From Ornithomonoglobus_A sp034090805 (GTDB taxonomy: Bacteria; Bacillota; Clostridia; UBA1381), in NCBI GenBank assembly GCA_034090805.1, contig JAXDRV010000002.1, positions 1 through 17,329 of the forward strand: DNA of 17,329 bases, read 5' to 3'. The first letter of the stretch is position 1; every line of letters begins with the position of its first letter. The position numbers and the translations under genes were made by a program. Under the pieces are notes generated by a model that worked only from the letters and a program-made list of their open reading frames with translations, did no database searches and was not told the DNA's origin. Positions 7,064 through 13,706 of this stretch are shown piece after piece.

Positions 7064-7080
7064 TGTAACAAAAATGTAAC
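7064..7080 (+). promoter_or_regulatory. WalR (YycF)-like binding site
   Basis: TGTAAC, five A, TGTAAC: a perfect fit to the WalR direct-repeat consensus TGTWAH-N5-TGTWAH known from Bacillus and Staphylococcus. It ends 7 bp before the -35 box of the downstream promoter, a place suited to an activator. A third GTAACAAA sits at 7096 inside the promoter spacer, so GTAACAAA occurs at 7065, 7076 and 7096. The downstream gene encodes a G5/3D wall protein, the kind of target WalR controls (for example yocH in B. subtilis). Confidence 0.7.
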
Positions 7081-7087
7081 AAAAGTC

Positions 7088-7116
7088 TTGACAAAGTAAC
7101 AAATCTGTAGTATACT
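7088..7116 (+). promoter_or_regulatory. Sigma-A promoter of the G5/3D protein gene
   Basis: TTGACA at 7088-7093, a 17-nt spacer and TATACT at 7111-7116. The start point should be near 7123, leaving a leader of about 90 nt that holds the hairpin at 7156-7177. Confidence 0.85.
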
Positions 7117-7155
7117 ATATCGGTAATTTGAATTAACAGTAAATCCGTGGAAAAA

Positions 7156-7177
7156 TAATTGCGATACTTCGCAATTA
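7156..7177 (+). other. Leader hairpin
   Basis: A perfect 9-bp stem (TAATTGCGA/TCGCAATTA) with loop TACT, 35 nt before the start codon and without a T-run. It may affect mRNA stability or translation; its role is unknown. Confidence 0.5.
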
Positions 7178-7212
7178 CGTATTATGAACTATCTGAAAGG
7201 AATGAAATTTAA

Positions 7213-8313
7213 ATGGACGAGCAGAAATTCAATTTAATTCAGGACATAAGAAAGCGCAGGCAGCTTAACAAGCGCCGCAGAGCAAAGAAAAGGGCGGCGG
7301 TGATTTCTGTTATCGCGGCAGCATCTGTCGTATCATCATGCTTTGTGTATACGGCGAGTGCAAATGAAATAACTCTTACGGAAATTGACGAATTTAACGG
7401 AAGTCATGAAACAACGGTTATAAAAACACACACAAAAAGTGTTGAGAAAATTCTTGCTGACAACGGTGTCAGCGTCGGAGAATCGGACAAGCTGAACGTC
7501 CCCATTGCCTCGGACGTAACCGATGACGCAAACATAGTTGTAAAAAGAGGACGTCAGATAACTGTAAAAACAAAGGACGGCGAGCAGGTCGTTTCAGTTA
7601 CAAAGGCAGACGCAAAGGAGGCTCTTGCCGAGGCAGGAATCACTGTCGGCGAAATGGACGAGGTAACGTCACAGGACGGAAGAATTGAGCTTGTTGAGGT
7701 AAACGAGAAGGAAGAAACCACCACCGAGGCTGTTCCTTTTGAAACGGAATACGTAGAGGACAGCACTCTTCCCGCAGGCGAAACAAAGGTTAAAACAGAA
7801 GGCTCAGAGGGCGTAAAAACCATAGTACATAAGGTAACTCTTAAGGACGGCAGCGAGGTTGACAGACAGGTAGTTTCCGAGGATATAACGGAAGCTCCGG
7901 TAAACAAGGTCGTTTTAAAGGGCACAAAGCCGGGAAATACCGTTGCCACAGCATCGGCAGCACCGGCAGCCTCAGAGTCGGGCAATACGATTGCAGGATA
8001 TAGATACACAAAAAAGATCACAATGCGTGCAACCGCATACTCCACTCACCCGTCAGAAAACGGCGGATACACGGTATCGGCTATGGGCAATCAGCTCGGT
8101 CATGGAATAGTTGCGGTTGACCCAAGTGTTGTTCCCTTAGGCTCAAAGGTATACGTTGCCGCAGCAGACGGCTCATGGGTATACGGCGTAGCAAGCGCAG
8201 AGGACACAGGCGGCTCGATAAAGGGCAACAAAATTGACCTTTGCTACGAGGGTACGGTTGCCGAGGTAAATCAATTCGGTATTCGTGACTGCGTTGTGTA
8301 TGTTCTTGAATAA
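7213..8313 (+). CDS. G5 and 3D domain cell-wall protein (YabE-like)
   Basis: A 366-aa exported protein. A basic N-terminus (KRRQLNKRRRAKKR) leads to a hydrophobic signal or anchor at about 28-50. Two DUF348-type repeats follow (about 52-100 and 115-155), then a G5 domain (about 160-238, with ETEYVEDSTLPAGETKVKTE) and an Ala/Ser linker. The C-terminal 3D domain (about 268-366) carries the three conserved aspartates as AVDPSVVPLG (Asp303), AEDTGG (Asp331) and KIDLC (Asp342). Relatives such as YabE and YocH, and the Rpf/Sps proteins, act on peptidoglycan; the 3D fold resembles MltA-type lytic transglycosylases. A muralytic role is inferred from family and from the WalR-like site upstream. AAAGGA lies about 10 nt before ATG. 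It ends just before the rnpB promoter. Confidence 0.92.
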   Translation: MDEQKFNLIQDIRKRRQLNKRRRAKKRAAVISVIAAASVVSSCFVYTASANEITLTEIDEFNGSHETTVIKTHTKSVEKILADNGVSVGESDKLNVPIASDVTDDANIVVKRGRQITVKTKDGEQVVSVTKADAKEALAEAGITVGEMDEVTSQDGRIELVEVNEKEETTTEAVPFETEYVEDSTLPAGETKVKTEGSEGVKTIVHKVTLKDGSEVDRQVVSEDITEAPVNKVVLKGTKPGNTVATASAAPAASESGNTIAGYRYTKKITMRATAYSTHPSENGGYTVSAMGNQLGHGIVAVDPSVVPLGSKVYVAAADGSWVYGVASAEDTGGSIKGNKIDLCYEGTVAEVNQFGIRDCVVYVLE

Positions 8314-8318
8314 AATAC

Positions 8319-8347
8319 TTGCAAATCTCATAAAAATATGATAAAAT
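8319..8347 (+). promoter_or_regulatory. Promoter of rnpB
   Basis: TTGCAA at 8319-8324, a 17-nt spacer and TAAAAT at 8342-8347, with an extended -10 TG at 8339-8340. It begins 6 bp after the preceding stop codon and places the start at about 8354, which agrees with the 5' strand of RNase P helix P1. Confidence 0.75.
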
Positions 8348-8350
8348 ATA

Positions 8351-8687
8351 TCAGTGAGTAAGTCAGACGGCTGCGCCGCCAATCACGGTGAGGAAAGTCC
8401 GGGCTCCGCAGAGCAAGGATGCCGGCTAACGGCCGGTGAAGGCGACTTCAAGGACAGTGCAACAGAAAATAAACGCCGCCCTATCGGCGGTAAGTGTGGA
8501 AATGTGAGGTAAGAGCTCACAGGGATGATGGTAACTGAATTCCCGTGTAAACCCCATCCGGAGCAACTTAGGGAACATAAAAGGTCTGCTCGACCGTTCC
8601 CGTCACAAGGCATGAGTCCGCCGGTAACGACGGAACAAGATAGATAGCCGTCAAATACAGAACCCGGCTTACAGATTTGCTCATTTA
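8351..8687 (+). ncRNA. rnpB: RNase P RNA, class A
   Basis: The catalytic RNA that removes 5' leaders from tRNA precursors. Conserved core blocks appear in order: GAGGAAAGTCCGGGCTCC (8390s), ACAGTGCAACAGAAA, GGTAAG, GAGGTAAGAGCTCAC, GTAAACCCCA, AGATAGATAGCCGTC and ACAGAACCCGGCTTA near the 3' end. Helix P1 forms between 8354-8364 and 8674-8684 (11 pairs, three of them G-U). The length of about 335 nt and the block layout fit the ancestral A type of Clostridia rather than the B type of Bacillus. The exact ends are inferred from P1 and the promoter. Confidence 0.96.
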
Positions 8688-8722
8688 AGAACCGATGTAA
8701 TGATTTTACTCGGTTCTTTTTA
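8687..8722 (+). terminator. Intrinsic terminator of rnpB
   Basis: Stem AAGAACCGA/TCGGTTCTT (8687-8695/8710-8718), with an inner GTAA/TTAC pairing, followed by a T-run to 8721. It directly follows helix P1. Confidence 0.85.
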
Positions 8723-9113
8723 TCTATCGGAAAATTTTTCAATTTTTTAACGGATAAAAAGTCCGCCTATTGAAGTGCAGTGCAGCTGAACGGCAGCTAT
8801 GATAGTTATTTTTTTATTTTCAAAACAAAAAATATGAATATTATTCAAGCTGAAAAACCATAATAAAATCGTGGTAACTATATACGCTTGATTAAGCTTC
8901 ATGTGCTTGATTTCAGCTTAATCAGGTGTTCGATTGCATTAATCTATTTATGCGGTCAATATAAGGCAGTTTCCGAAAGTCTCACACTGCTTGGCATATT
9001 GCACAGTCAATGCCGTCTTTGTCGCTAAAATCCGACATCATCTGCGCATTATATAAAGCAAACTAAAATTTTCGGAAATACCGTAAAAGTTCGATATTAT
9101 GGAGGAGTAAGAT
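8723..9113. other. AT-rich intergenic region before spoVT
   Basis: No gene seen. An inverted repeat at 8887-8898/8915-8926 (10 perfect pairs TGATTAAGCT/AGCTTAATCA plus two more, 16-nt loop) has no T-run. Short 5-bp stems occur at about 8965-9010. A CATTATA at 9047-9053 with GCTAA 18 nt upstream weakly resembles a forespore sigma-G promoter, which would fit spoVT, but the -35 match is poor. The GGAGGAG ribosome site of spoVT is at 9101-9107. Confidence 0.5.
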
Positions 9114-9650
9114 ATGAAAGCAACCGGAATTGTAAGAAGAATTGACGATCTGGGACGTGTCGTTATTCCGAAGGAAATACGTCGCACCATGAGAATACGT
9201 GAGGGAGATCCTTTGGAAATCTACACCGAAAAAGACGGCGAGGTTATATTCAAAAAATATTCGCCCATAGGCGAGTTGGGTGACTTTGCGGCAGATTACG
9301 TTGAAACGTTGGCAAAGGCATCGGGACACGGTGCCTGCATAACGGATCGTGACAACGTAATTGCCGTATCGGGAGTTCCGAAAAAGGATTTAATCGAAAA
9401 AAGAGTATCGCCCGACCTTGACAAGGTTATGAGTGACAAGATATTTGTGAATTATCAATCCGGAAAGCCTGTGACCGTTGCCGACGGCAGCGACAAATAC
9501 AGTGCCGGAGTAGTAGTCCCCATAGTTGCGGAGGGCGACACCATAGGCTCTGTGCTGTTCATCATGAAGGACAACGAGCAGCCGTCCGAGGTTGAAGAGA
9601 AGCTTGCGGAGTCCGCAGCCGGATTTTTGGGCAAGCATATGGAGGGATAA
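9114..9650 (+). CDS. spoVT: Stage V sporulation regulator SpoVT
   Basis: A 178-aa transcription factor. Residues 1-50 form an AbrB-type swapped-hairpin DNA-binding domain (TGIVRRIDDLGRVVIPKEIR). Residues about 55-178 form the GAF-like C-terminal domain that distinguishes SpoVT from plain AbrB. In B. subtilis SpoVT is made in the forespore under sigma-G and tunes sigma-G genes and spore coat and germination properties. Length matches the family (about 178). Start ATG 9114 lies 6 nt after GGAGGAG. The gene is monocistronic: a long leader upstream and a strong terminator directly after. It suggests that the organism sporulates or descends from a spore former. Confidence 0.95.
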   Translation: MKATGIVRRIDDLGRVVIPKEIRRTMRIREGDPLEIYTEKDGEVIFKKYSPIGELGDFAADYVETLAKASGHGACITDRDNVIAVSGVPKKDLIEKRVSPDLDKVMSDKIFVNYQSGKPVTVADGSDKYSAGVVVPIVAEGDTIGSVLFIMKDNEQPSEVEEKLAESAAGFLGKHMEG

Positions 9651-9652
9651 AC

Positions 9653-9699
9653 AAAAAAAACCGCTGCGCCGGGCATACCGTAACGCAGCGGTTTTTTTT
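9653..9699. terminator. Bidirectional intrinsic terminator
   Basis: Eight A, stem CCGCTGCG (9661-9668), 15-nt loop, CGCAGCGG (9684-9691), then eight T. It ends spoVT on the plus strand. Its A/T symmetry lets it also stop galM transcripts coming from the right. Confidence 0.9.
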
Positions 9700-9701
9700 G
9701 T

Positions 9702-9845
9702 TAATCTTCATTCCGCTGCTACGCAGCGGCACAAATCATAATGTGGAAAAGACGCAAGCAGATTGCCTTCTTGAGGGGCGATGGCGTATGTGTATACTCC
9801 GAGTCCCGAAAGAAGGTGAGATGCGCAGTGTATTTTCCACATTAT
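9702..9845 (-). repeat. Structured intergenic repeat, copy B (short form)
   Basis: Reading on the minus strand, a perfect 13-bp arm (9833-9845 with 9738-9750) encloses nested pairs (CGCA/TGCG, CCTTCTT/AAGAAGG, GTAT/ATAC) that make a long imperfect hairpin. The right arm is followed by GATTTGTG and a 7-bp hairpin CCGCTGC-GTA-GCAGCGG. Blocks match copy A at 5552-5738, but about 40-50 bp of copy A between GCAATCTG and the right arm are missing. The galM stop codon (9842-9844) falls inside the outer arm. It lies between two genes and codes for nothing. Confidence 0.75.
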
Positions 9846-10885
9846 TCCGTTTTGAACAGATACTCTGTTACTGTGTCGTACGCTTCGTTCTTTTTAAGCA
9901 CAGGACCGGGGAAATGGCTGTGCTTCATTGCGTTGGGGAAGCATTGAGTTTCCAGACAAAAAGCGTTATGCTTTCCGTAATGCGCGCCGCCCTTATACAC
10001 TCCCTCTGCAAGAGCATTTGCTGTGTAAAGCTGCATAGCACTCTGATCGGAGTAGATCTCCATCGAGATACCCGTTTCAAGGCTCTTTGCCGTACCGAAA
10101 AGCCTGAAGCCTCTGCCGTCAAACGCAAAGTTATGGTCATAGCCGCCGAACATCTCAATCTGCTCAAAATCAGCATTTATGTCCTGTCCTATCGGCTTTG
10201 GCACTCTGAAATCAAACGGCGTTCCCGTAACCGAATCAACCTCGCCCGTCGGCATACACTCACTGCAATTCGGCGTGTAAAAGCTTGAATTAAGCTGTAG
10301 GATCTGATCGTAAATCGTACCGCTGTCATGACCCGAAAGGTTAAAATAGCTGTGATTTGTCATATTGCAGACCGTATCCTTATCGCTTATTGCAAAATAA
10401 TGTATCTTTAGTGAATTTTTGCTTGTCACTGTATATGTCATTGTCACGGAAAGCGTTCCGGGGAAGCCCTCGTCACCGTCCGGCGACACAAGCGACATTA
10501 TCAGCGACGGCTCGTCACCGTCCGCCTCAGTCACGCTCCACAGCTTTTTGCCAAATCCGATAAATCCGCCATGAAGGCTGTTTCTTCCCTCGTTTGCGCC
10601 TACCTTATATTCGATTCCGTTCAGAGTAAAGCGGCTGTCCTCTATGCGGTTTGCGTGTCTGCCCACCGCTACTCCGAGACAACCTTTGTTGTCCTTGTAT
10701 TCCTCAAGTGTTTCACGCCCGAGGACAACATCAACGTCGTTTCCGTTTTTGTCCTTTGTAATGATACTCCTTATAATTCCGCCGAGATTTAGTATCTCAA
10801 CAGTCAAGCCGCTTTTCCCGCAAAGCGTGTACTTGTAAACCTCGCCGCCCTCAACCTGTCCGAACAGCTCCTTTGTTATTGCCAT
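9842..10885 (-). CDS. galM: Aldose 1-epimerase (galactose mutarotase)
   Basis: A 347-aa cytosolic enzyme that interconverts the alpha and beta anomers of galactose and related aldoses before phosphorylation. Family residues are in place: GRHANRI (74-80), His105 in LHGG, the acid His178 in NHSYFNLSGH, Asp250 in GGYDHNF, and the catalytic base Glu312 in FCLETQ. Length matches the family. AAAGGA lies 9 nt before ATG. No other galactose gene is near, so it is not part of a Leloir operon in this window. The stop codon lies in repeat copy B, and the upstream region is taken up by another palindromic element, so its promoter is unclear. Confidence 0.95.
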   Translation of the reverse strand: MAITKELFGQVEGGEVYKYTLCGKSGLTVEILNLGGIIRSIITKDKNGNDVDVVLGRETLEEYKDNKGCLGVAVGRHANRIEDSRFTLNGIEYKVGANEGRNSLHGGFIGFGKKLWSVTEADGDEPSLIMSLVSPDGDEGFPGTLSVTMTYTVTSKNSLKIHYFAISDKDTVCNMTNHSYFNLSGHDSGTIYDQILQLNSSFYTPNCSECMPTGEVDSVTGTPFDFRVPKPIGQDINADFEQIEMFGGYDHNFAFDGRGFRLFGTAKSLETGISMEIYSDQSAMQLYTANALAEGVYKGGAHYGKHNAFCLETQCFPNAMKHSHFPGPVLKKNEAYDTVTEYLFKTE

Positions 10886-10914
10886 ATTTTATCATCCTTT
10901 CCGGTATTTATATT

Positions 10915-11154
10915 AGGTAATTGTAAAATGTAAGTTTGGGATTTGATATTGTTTTTGAATTTATTTATACTCAAGCCTCCCTTGCGGTAACTCGTCCGAA
11001 CAAACTCAAAAACACTCTCAAATCCTACAAGAAATTACACTTTTTTTTTAAGAATTTGTGATGTTTATGATTGAGTTTCGGCGAGTTCCCGAACGGAGTG
11101 AGTGGTGTTTGAGCCGAAATTCAAGCAGAAACATCTCAACTTTTACAATCGCCT
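10915..11154. repeat. Palindromic element with two large tandem hairpins
   Basis: Outer inverted repeat AGG-NN-ATTGTAAAA (10915-10928) with TTTTACAAT-NN-CCT (11141-11154). Inside, hairpin A pairs 10939-10958 with 11006-11025 (18 of 20), extended outward by 10929-10933/11035-11039. Hairpin B pairs 11060-11082 with 11113-11135 (20 of 23), with a 30-nt loop holding CCGAACGGAGTGAGTG. No gene is visible. It fills the galM-tepA divergent gap and must contain or displace their promoters. Size and build resemble the element at 1-261, but the sequence differs. Confidence 0.75.
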
Positions 11155-11270
11155 GTTTTATATATCTATATATTAACATTATATCCGCAAAAAGTCAATG
11201 GCATAATTTCAATAAAATATCACATAATAACTAAAAATGATTTAGCTTTCAAATACGGGAGGTACACAAA

Positions 11271-11975
11271 ATGGAGGAATACCCTATAAGCGAAAACGAA
11301 CGTGAAAACGTTGAGCATCTCGGTATGATTCAGACAAAAAATCCACGCGGCAATATACGCTGCCTTAACGTAATCGGTCAGATTGAGGGACATATCGTGC
11401 TGCCTCCGCAAACCAAAACAACAAAATACGAGCACGTTCTCCCGGAGCTTGTTGCGGTTGAGGAGGACGAAAACACGGACGGGCTTCTTGTATTGCTTAA
11501 CACAGTCGGAGGTGACGTTGAGGCAGGTCTGGCAATAGCCGAGCTTATCGCCGGCATGAAAAAGCCGACAGTGTCGCTTGTACTCGGAGGCGGTCACAGT
11601 ATCGGTGTTCCGCTTGCCGTATCGGCGGATTATTCGTTCATTGCGCCGACCGCAACGATGACGGTACACCCTCTGCGCATGAACGGCATGATAATCGGCG
11701 TTACGCAAACCTTCCGATATTTTGAAAGAATGCAGGACAGAATAACTGAGTTTATCGTGGGAAATTCAAGGATAACACGAGAGGAGTTTCGTCGGCTTAT
11801 GTTCACAACGGACGATATTGCAAACGACGTGGGAACGCTGCTTTTTGCGCATAAAGCGGTTGAATGCGGATTGATAGACAGAATGGGCGGTCTTTCGGAC
11901 GCATTGGAGAAGATGTACGAAATGATAAAAAACAAATCGGATAAAAATCAAAAACCCGCAGACAAGCTGCTTTAA
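11271..11975 (+). CDS. tepA: ClpP-family serine protease, TepA type
   Basis: A 234-aa protein of peptidase family S14. The ClpP/crotonase-like fold shows VLLNTVGGDVEAGLAIA (about 74-90), the nucleophile Ser110 in GGGHSIGVP and His133 in TVHP; the acid is probably Asp181 or Asp182 in TTDDIAND. The unusual GGGHS in place of the GMAAS type of true ClpP is typical of TepA (YmfB), described in B. subtilis as a translocation-enhancing protein that may degrade signal peptides. In B. subtilis tepA also lies beside dapA, so the neighbourhood is partly conserved. GGGAGGT (11257-11263) is 7 nt before ATG. Its last codons and stop lie inside the terminator of converging dapB. Confidence 0.9.
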   Translation: MEEYPISENERENVEHLGMIQTKNPRGNIRCLNVIGQIEGHIVLPPQTKTTKYEHVLPELVAVEEDENTDGLLVLLNTVGGDVEAGLAIAELIAGMKKPTVSLVLGGGHSIGVPLAVSADYSFIAPTATMTVHPLRMNGMIIGVTQTFRYFERMQDRITEFIVGNSRITREEFRRLMFTTDDIANDVGTLLFAHKAVECGLIDRMGGLSDALEKMYEMIKNKSDKNQKPADKLL

Positions 11976-11994
11976 ACCGGCAGCCGTCTGCGGG
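11943..11994 (-). terminator. Terminator of the asd-dapA-dapB operon
   Basis: A 9-bp stem CCCGCAGAC/GTCTGCGGG (11955-11963/11986-11994) with an inner GCTGC/GCAGC stem. On the minus strand it is followed by TTTTTGATTTTTAT. It begins 8 bp after the dapB stop and overlaps the 3' end of tepA, whose TAA (11973-11975) sits in the loop. There is no T-run on the plus strand. Confidence 0.88.
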
Positions 11995-12002
11995 CAGGCA
12001 AG

Positions 12003-12764
12003 CTATTGCAGCTCGCTTATCAAATCATTCATTGAATACATTCCGGCGGGTTTGGAGGTTATAAACTTCGCCGCCTTTATTGCTCCGACAGCAAAGACCT
12101 CCTTGCTGTGAGCACTGTGCTTAAGCTCTATAACCTCGTCCAGTCCGGCAAATATAATCTCATGCTCACCGACGATCGTGCCGCCTCGCACTGCATGAAG
12201 TCCTATCTCTCTCTTTCCTCTTTTGCGTCTTACGCTGTGGCGGTCATACACATATTCCGCCGGATACGACAGCGTATCGTCAATTGCGTCAGCTATCGCA
12301 AGCGCTGTGCCTGAGGGTGCGTCTATCTTCTGATTATGATGCTTTTCAACAATTTCAATATCAAAATTCCCCTCAAGCAGTTTTGCAGCCTTTTTTGCCA
12401 ATGCAATAAGCAAATTTATTCCCAAACTCATGTTTGCGCTGAAAAATACCGGGATTTCCGCCGATGCCTCGGTAAACTCACGCTTCTGCTCCTCCGAAAA
12501 GCCTGTCGTGCATAAAATCACCGGCAGCTTTCTTTTTTTGCAGTATTCAAGCAGTCCGGTAAGACACGACGGATGCGAAAAATCAATAACAACGTCAGCC
12601 TCGCCCGTAAACTCGTTCGGGTCGGAATAAACGGGATATGTATTTTCCACAGCCGTATTCACGTCAAAGCCGGCAACGATTTCACATTCGCTGTCCTGTG
12701 CGGCAAGCGACGTTATCACCTGCCCCATTTTACCGTTGCAGCCGTTCATAATTATCCTTATCAT
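12003..12764 (-). CDS. dapB: 4-hydroxy-tetrahydrodipicolinate reductase
   Basis: A 253-aa NAD(P)H-dependent enzyme that reduces the DapA product to tetrahydrodipicolinate in diaminopimelate and lysine synthesis. N-terminal Rossmann fold with GCNGKMGQ (8-15) and CTTGFS (85-90). The catalytic signature EKHHNQKIDAPSGTA (140-154) holds His142/His143, Lys146 and the substrate-binding SGT. Last gene of the operon; its AGAGAGG ribosome site (12774-12780) touches the dapA stop codon, 15 bp upstream, so the two are coupled. Controlled through the lysine riboswitch ahead of asd. Confidence 0.97.
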   Translation of the reverse strand: MIRIIMNGCNGKMGQVITSLAAQDSECEIVAGFDVNTAVENTYPVYSDPNEFTGEADVVIDFSHPSCLTGLLEYCKKRKLPVILCTTGFSEEQKREFTEASAEIPVFFSANMSLGINLLIALAKKAAKLLEGNFDIEIVEKHHNQKIDAPSGTALAIADAIDDTLSYPAEYVYDRHSVRRKRGKREIGLHAVRGGTIVGEHEIIFAGLDEVIELKHSAHSKEVFAVGAIKAAKFITSKPAGMYSMNDLISELQ

Positions 12765-12779
12765 GCGTCAGTACCTCTC

Positions 12780-13670
12780 TTATGCAAGCTTTATTCCGGC
12801 GTCTGTCATTGCCTTTGCAAGAGCCGCTTTATTTTCCTCCGTCATTTCCGTGAGCGGAAGTCTTAAGTTTCCGGCATTTATACCCATCATATTAAGCGCC
12901 GTCTTAACCGGTATCGGATTAACCTCAATAAACAGCTTATTTATTAAATCAAGCAGCTCAAGCTGTGATTTTCTTGCAGTTTCGTAATCTCCGTCAAGGC
13001 AGCTTTGACACATATTATGCGTTTCCTCCGGAAGTACATTTGCCACAACCGAAATAACACCCTTGCCGCCGAGTGACATAACCGGGACTATCATATCGTC
13101 ATTGCCTGAGTAAATGTATAGCTCCGGAACCTGAGCCGCAACCTGAGCGGTATAGCTGATGTTTCCGCTCGCCTCCTTAATGGCAACTATGTTATCGACC
13201 TTTGCAAGCTCCTTAAGCGTGGGGATTGCAATGTTCATTCCCGTTCTTGAGGGAACGTTATACAGTATAATAGGAATCGATACGGCATTTGCTATTGCCG
13301 TGAAATGCTCAACAAGACCCTTTTGCGTTGTTTTGTTATAATACGGAGTAACCTGCAAAAGTCCGTCCGCTCCGACAGCCTCGGCTTTCTTGGAAAGCTC
13401 GATCGCATGAGCCGTTTCGTTAGAGCCGGTTCCTGCGATTACGGGGATTCTGCCTGCCGTCTTTTTAACAGTGTATTCTATTGCTGCGATATGCTCGGCA
13501 TCGGGCATTGTGGATGCCTCGCCCGTCGTACCGCAGATAACGATTGCGTCTGTCTTTTTTGCGATGTGCATCTCGATAAGCTCACCGAGTACATCATAAT
13601 TTGTTTTGTTACCGTCAAACGGCGTTATAATTGCAACGCCCGATCCGGTAAAGGGTAATACTTTTGCCAT
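12780..13670 (-). CDS. dapA: 4-hydroxy-tetrahydrodipicolinate synthase
   Basis: A 296-aa TIM-barrel aldolase condensing aspartate semialdehyde with pyruvate, the committed step to diaminopimelate and lysine. The Schiff-base Lys165 (AIKEASGN), Tyr137 and Arg142 (YNVPSRTG), Thr49 (CGTTGE) and Tyr111 of the proton-relay triad are all present. Length is standard. AAAGGA lies 10 nt before ATG. It lies 36 bp downstream of asd in the same operon. Confidence 0.97.
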   Translation of the reverse strand: MAKVLPFTGSGVAIITPFDGNKTNYDVLGELIEMHIAKKTDAIVICGTTGEASTMPDAEHIAAIEYTVKKTAGRIPVIAGTGSNETAHAIELSKKAEAVGADGLLQVTPYYNKTTQKGLVEHFTAIANAVSIPIILYNVPSRTGMNIAIPTLKELAKVDNIVAIKEASGNISYTAQVAAQVPELYIYSGNDDMIVPVMSLGGKGVISVVANVLPEETHNMCQSCLDGDYETARKSQLELLDLINKLFIEVNPIPVKTALNMMGINAGNLRLPLTEMTEENKAALAKAMTDAGIKLA

Positions 13671-13706
13671 AATTAATCAATCCTTTCACCATTGATTTAA
13701 AATTTA

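Noticed and set aside
9698..10288. A 196-aa plus-strand open frame over galM
   Set aside because: It is antisense to a clear galM with all catalytic residues, has no family features, and runs through repeat copy B.
10915..11154. A pair of intrinsic terminators
   Set aside because: The hairpins are long with large loops and no T-run follows hairpin B; the T-run at 11041-11049 follows only the outer arm of hairpin A and would serve no adjacent gene end.
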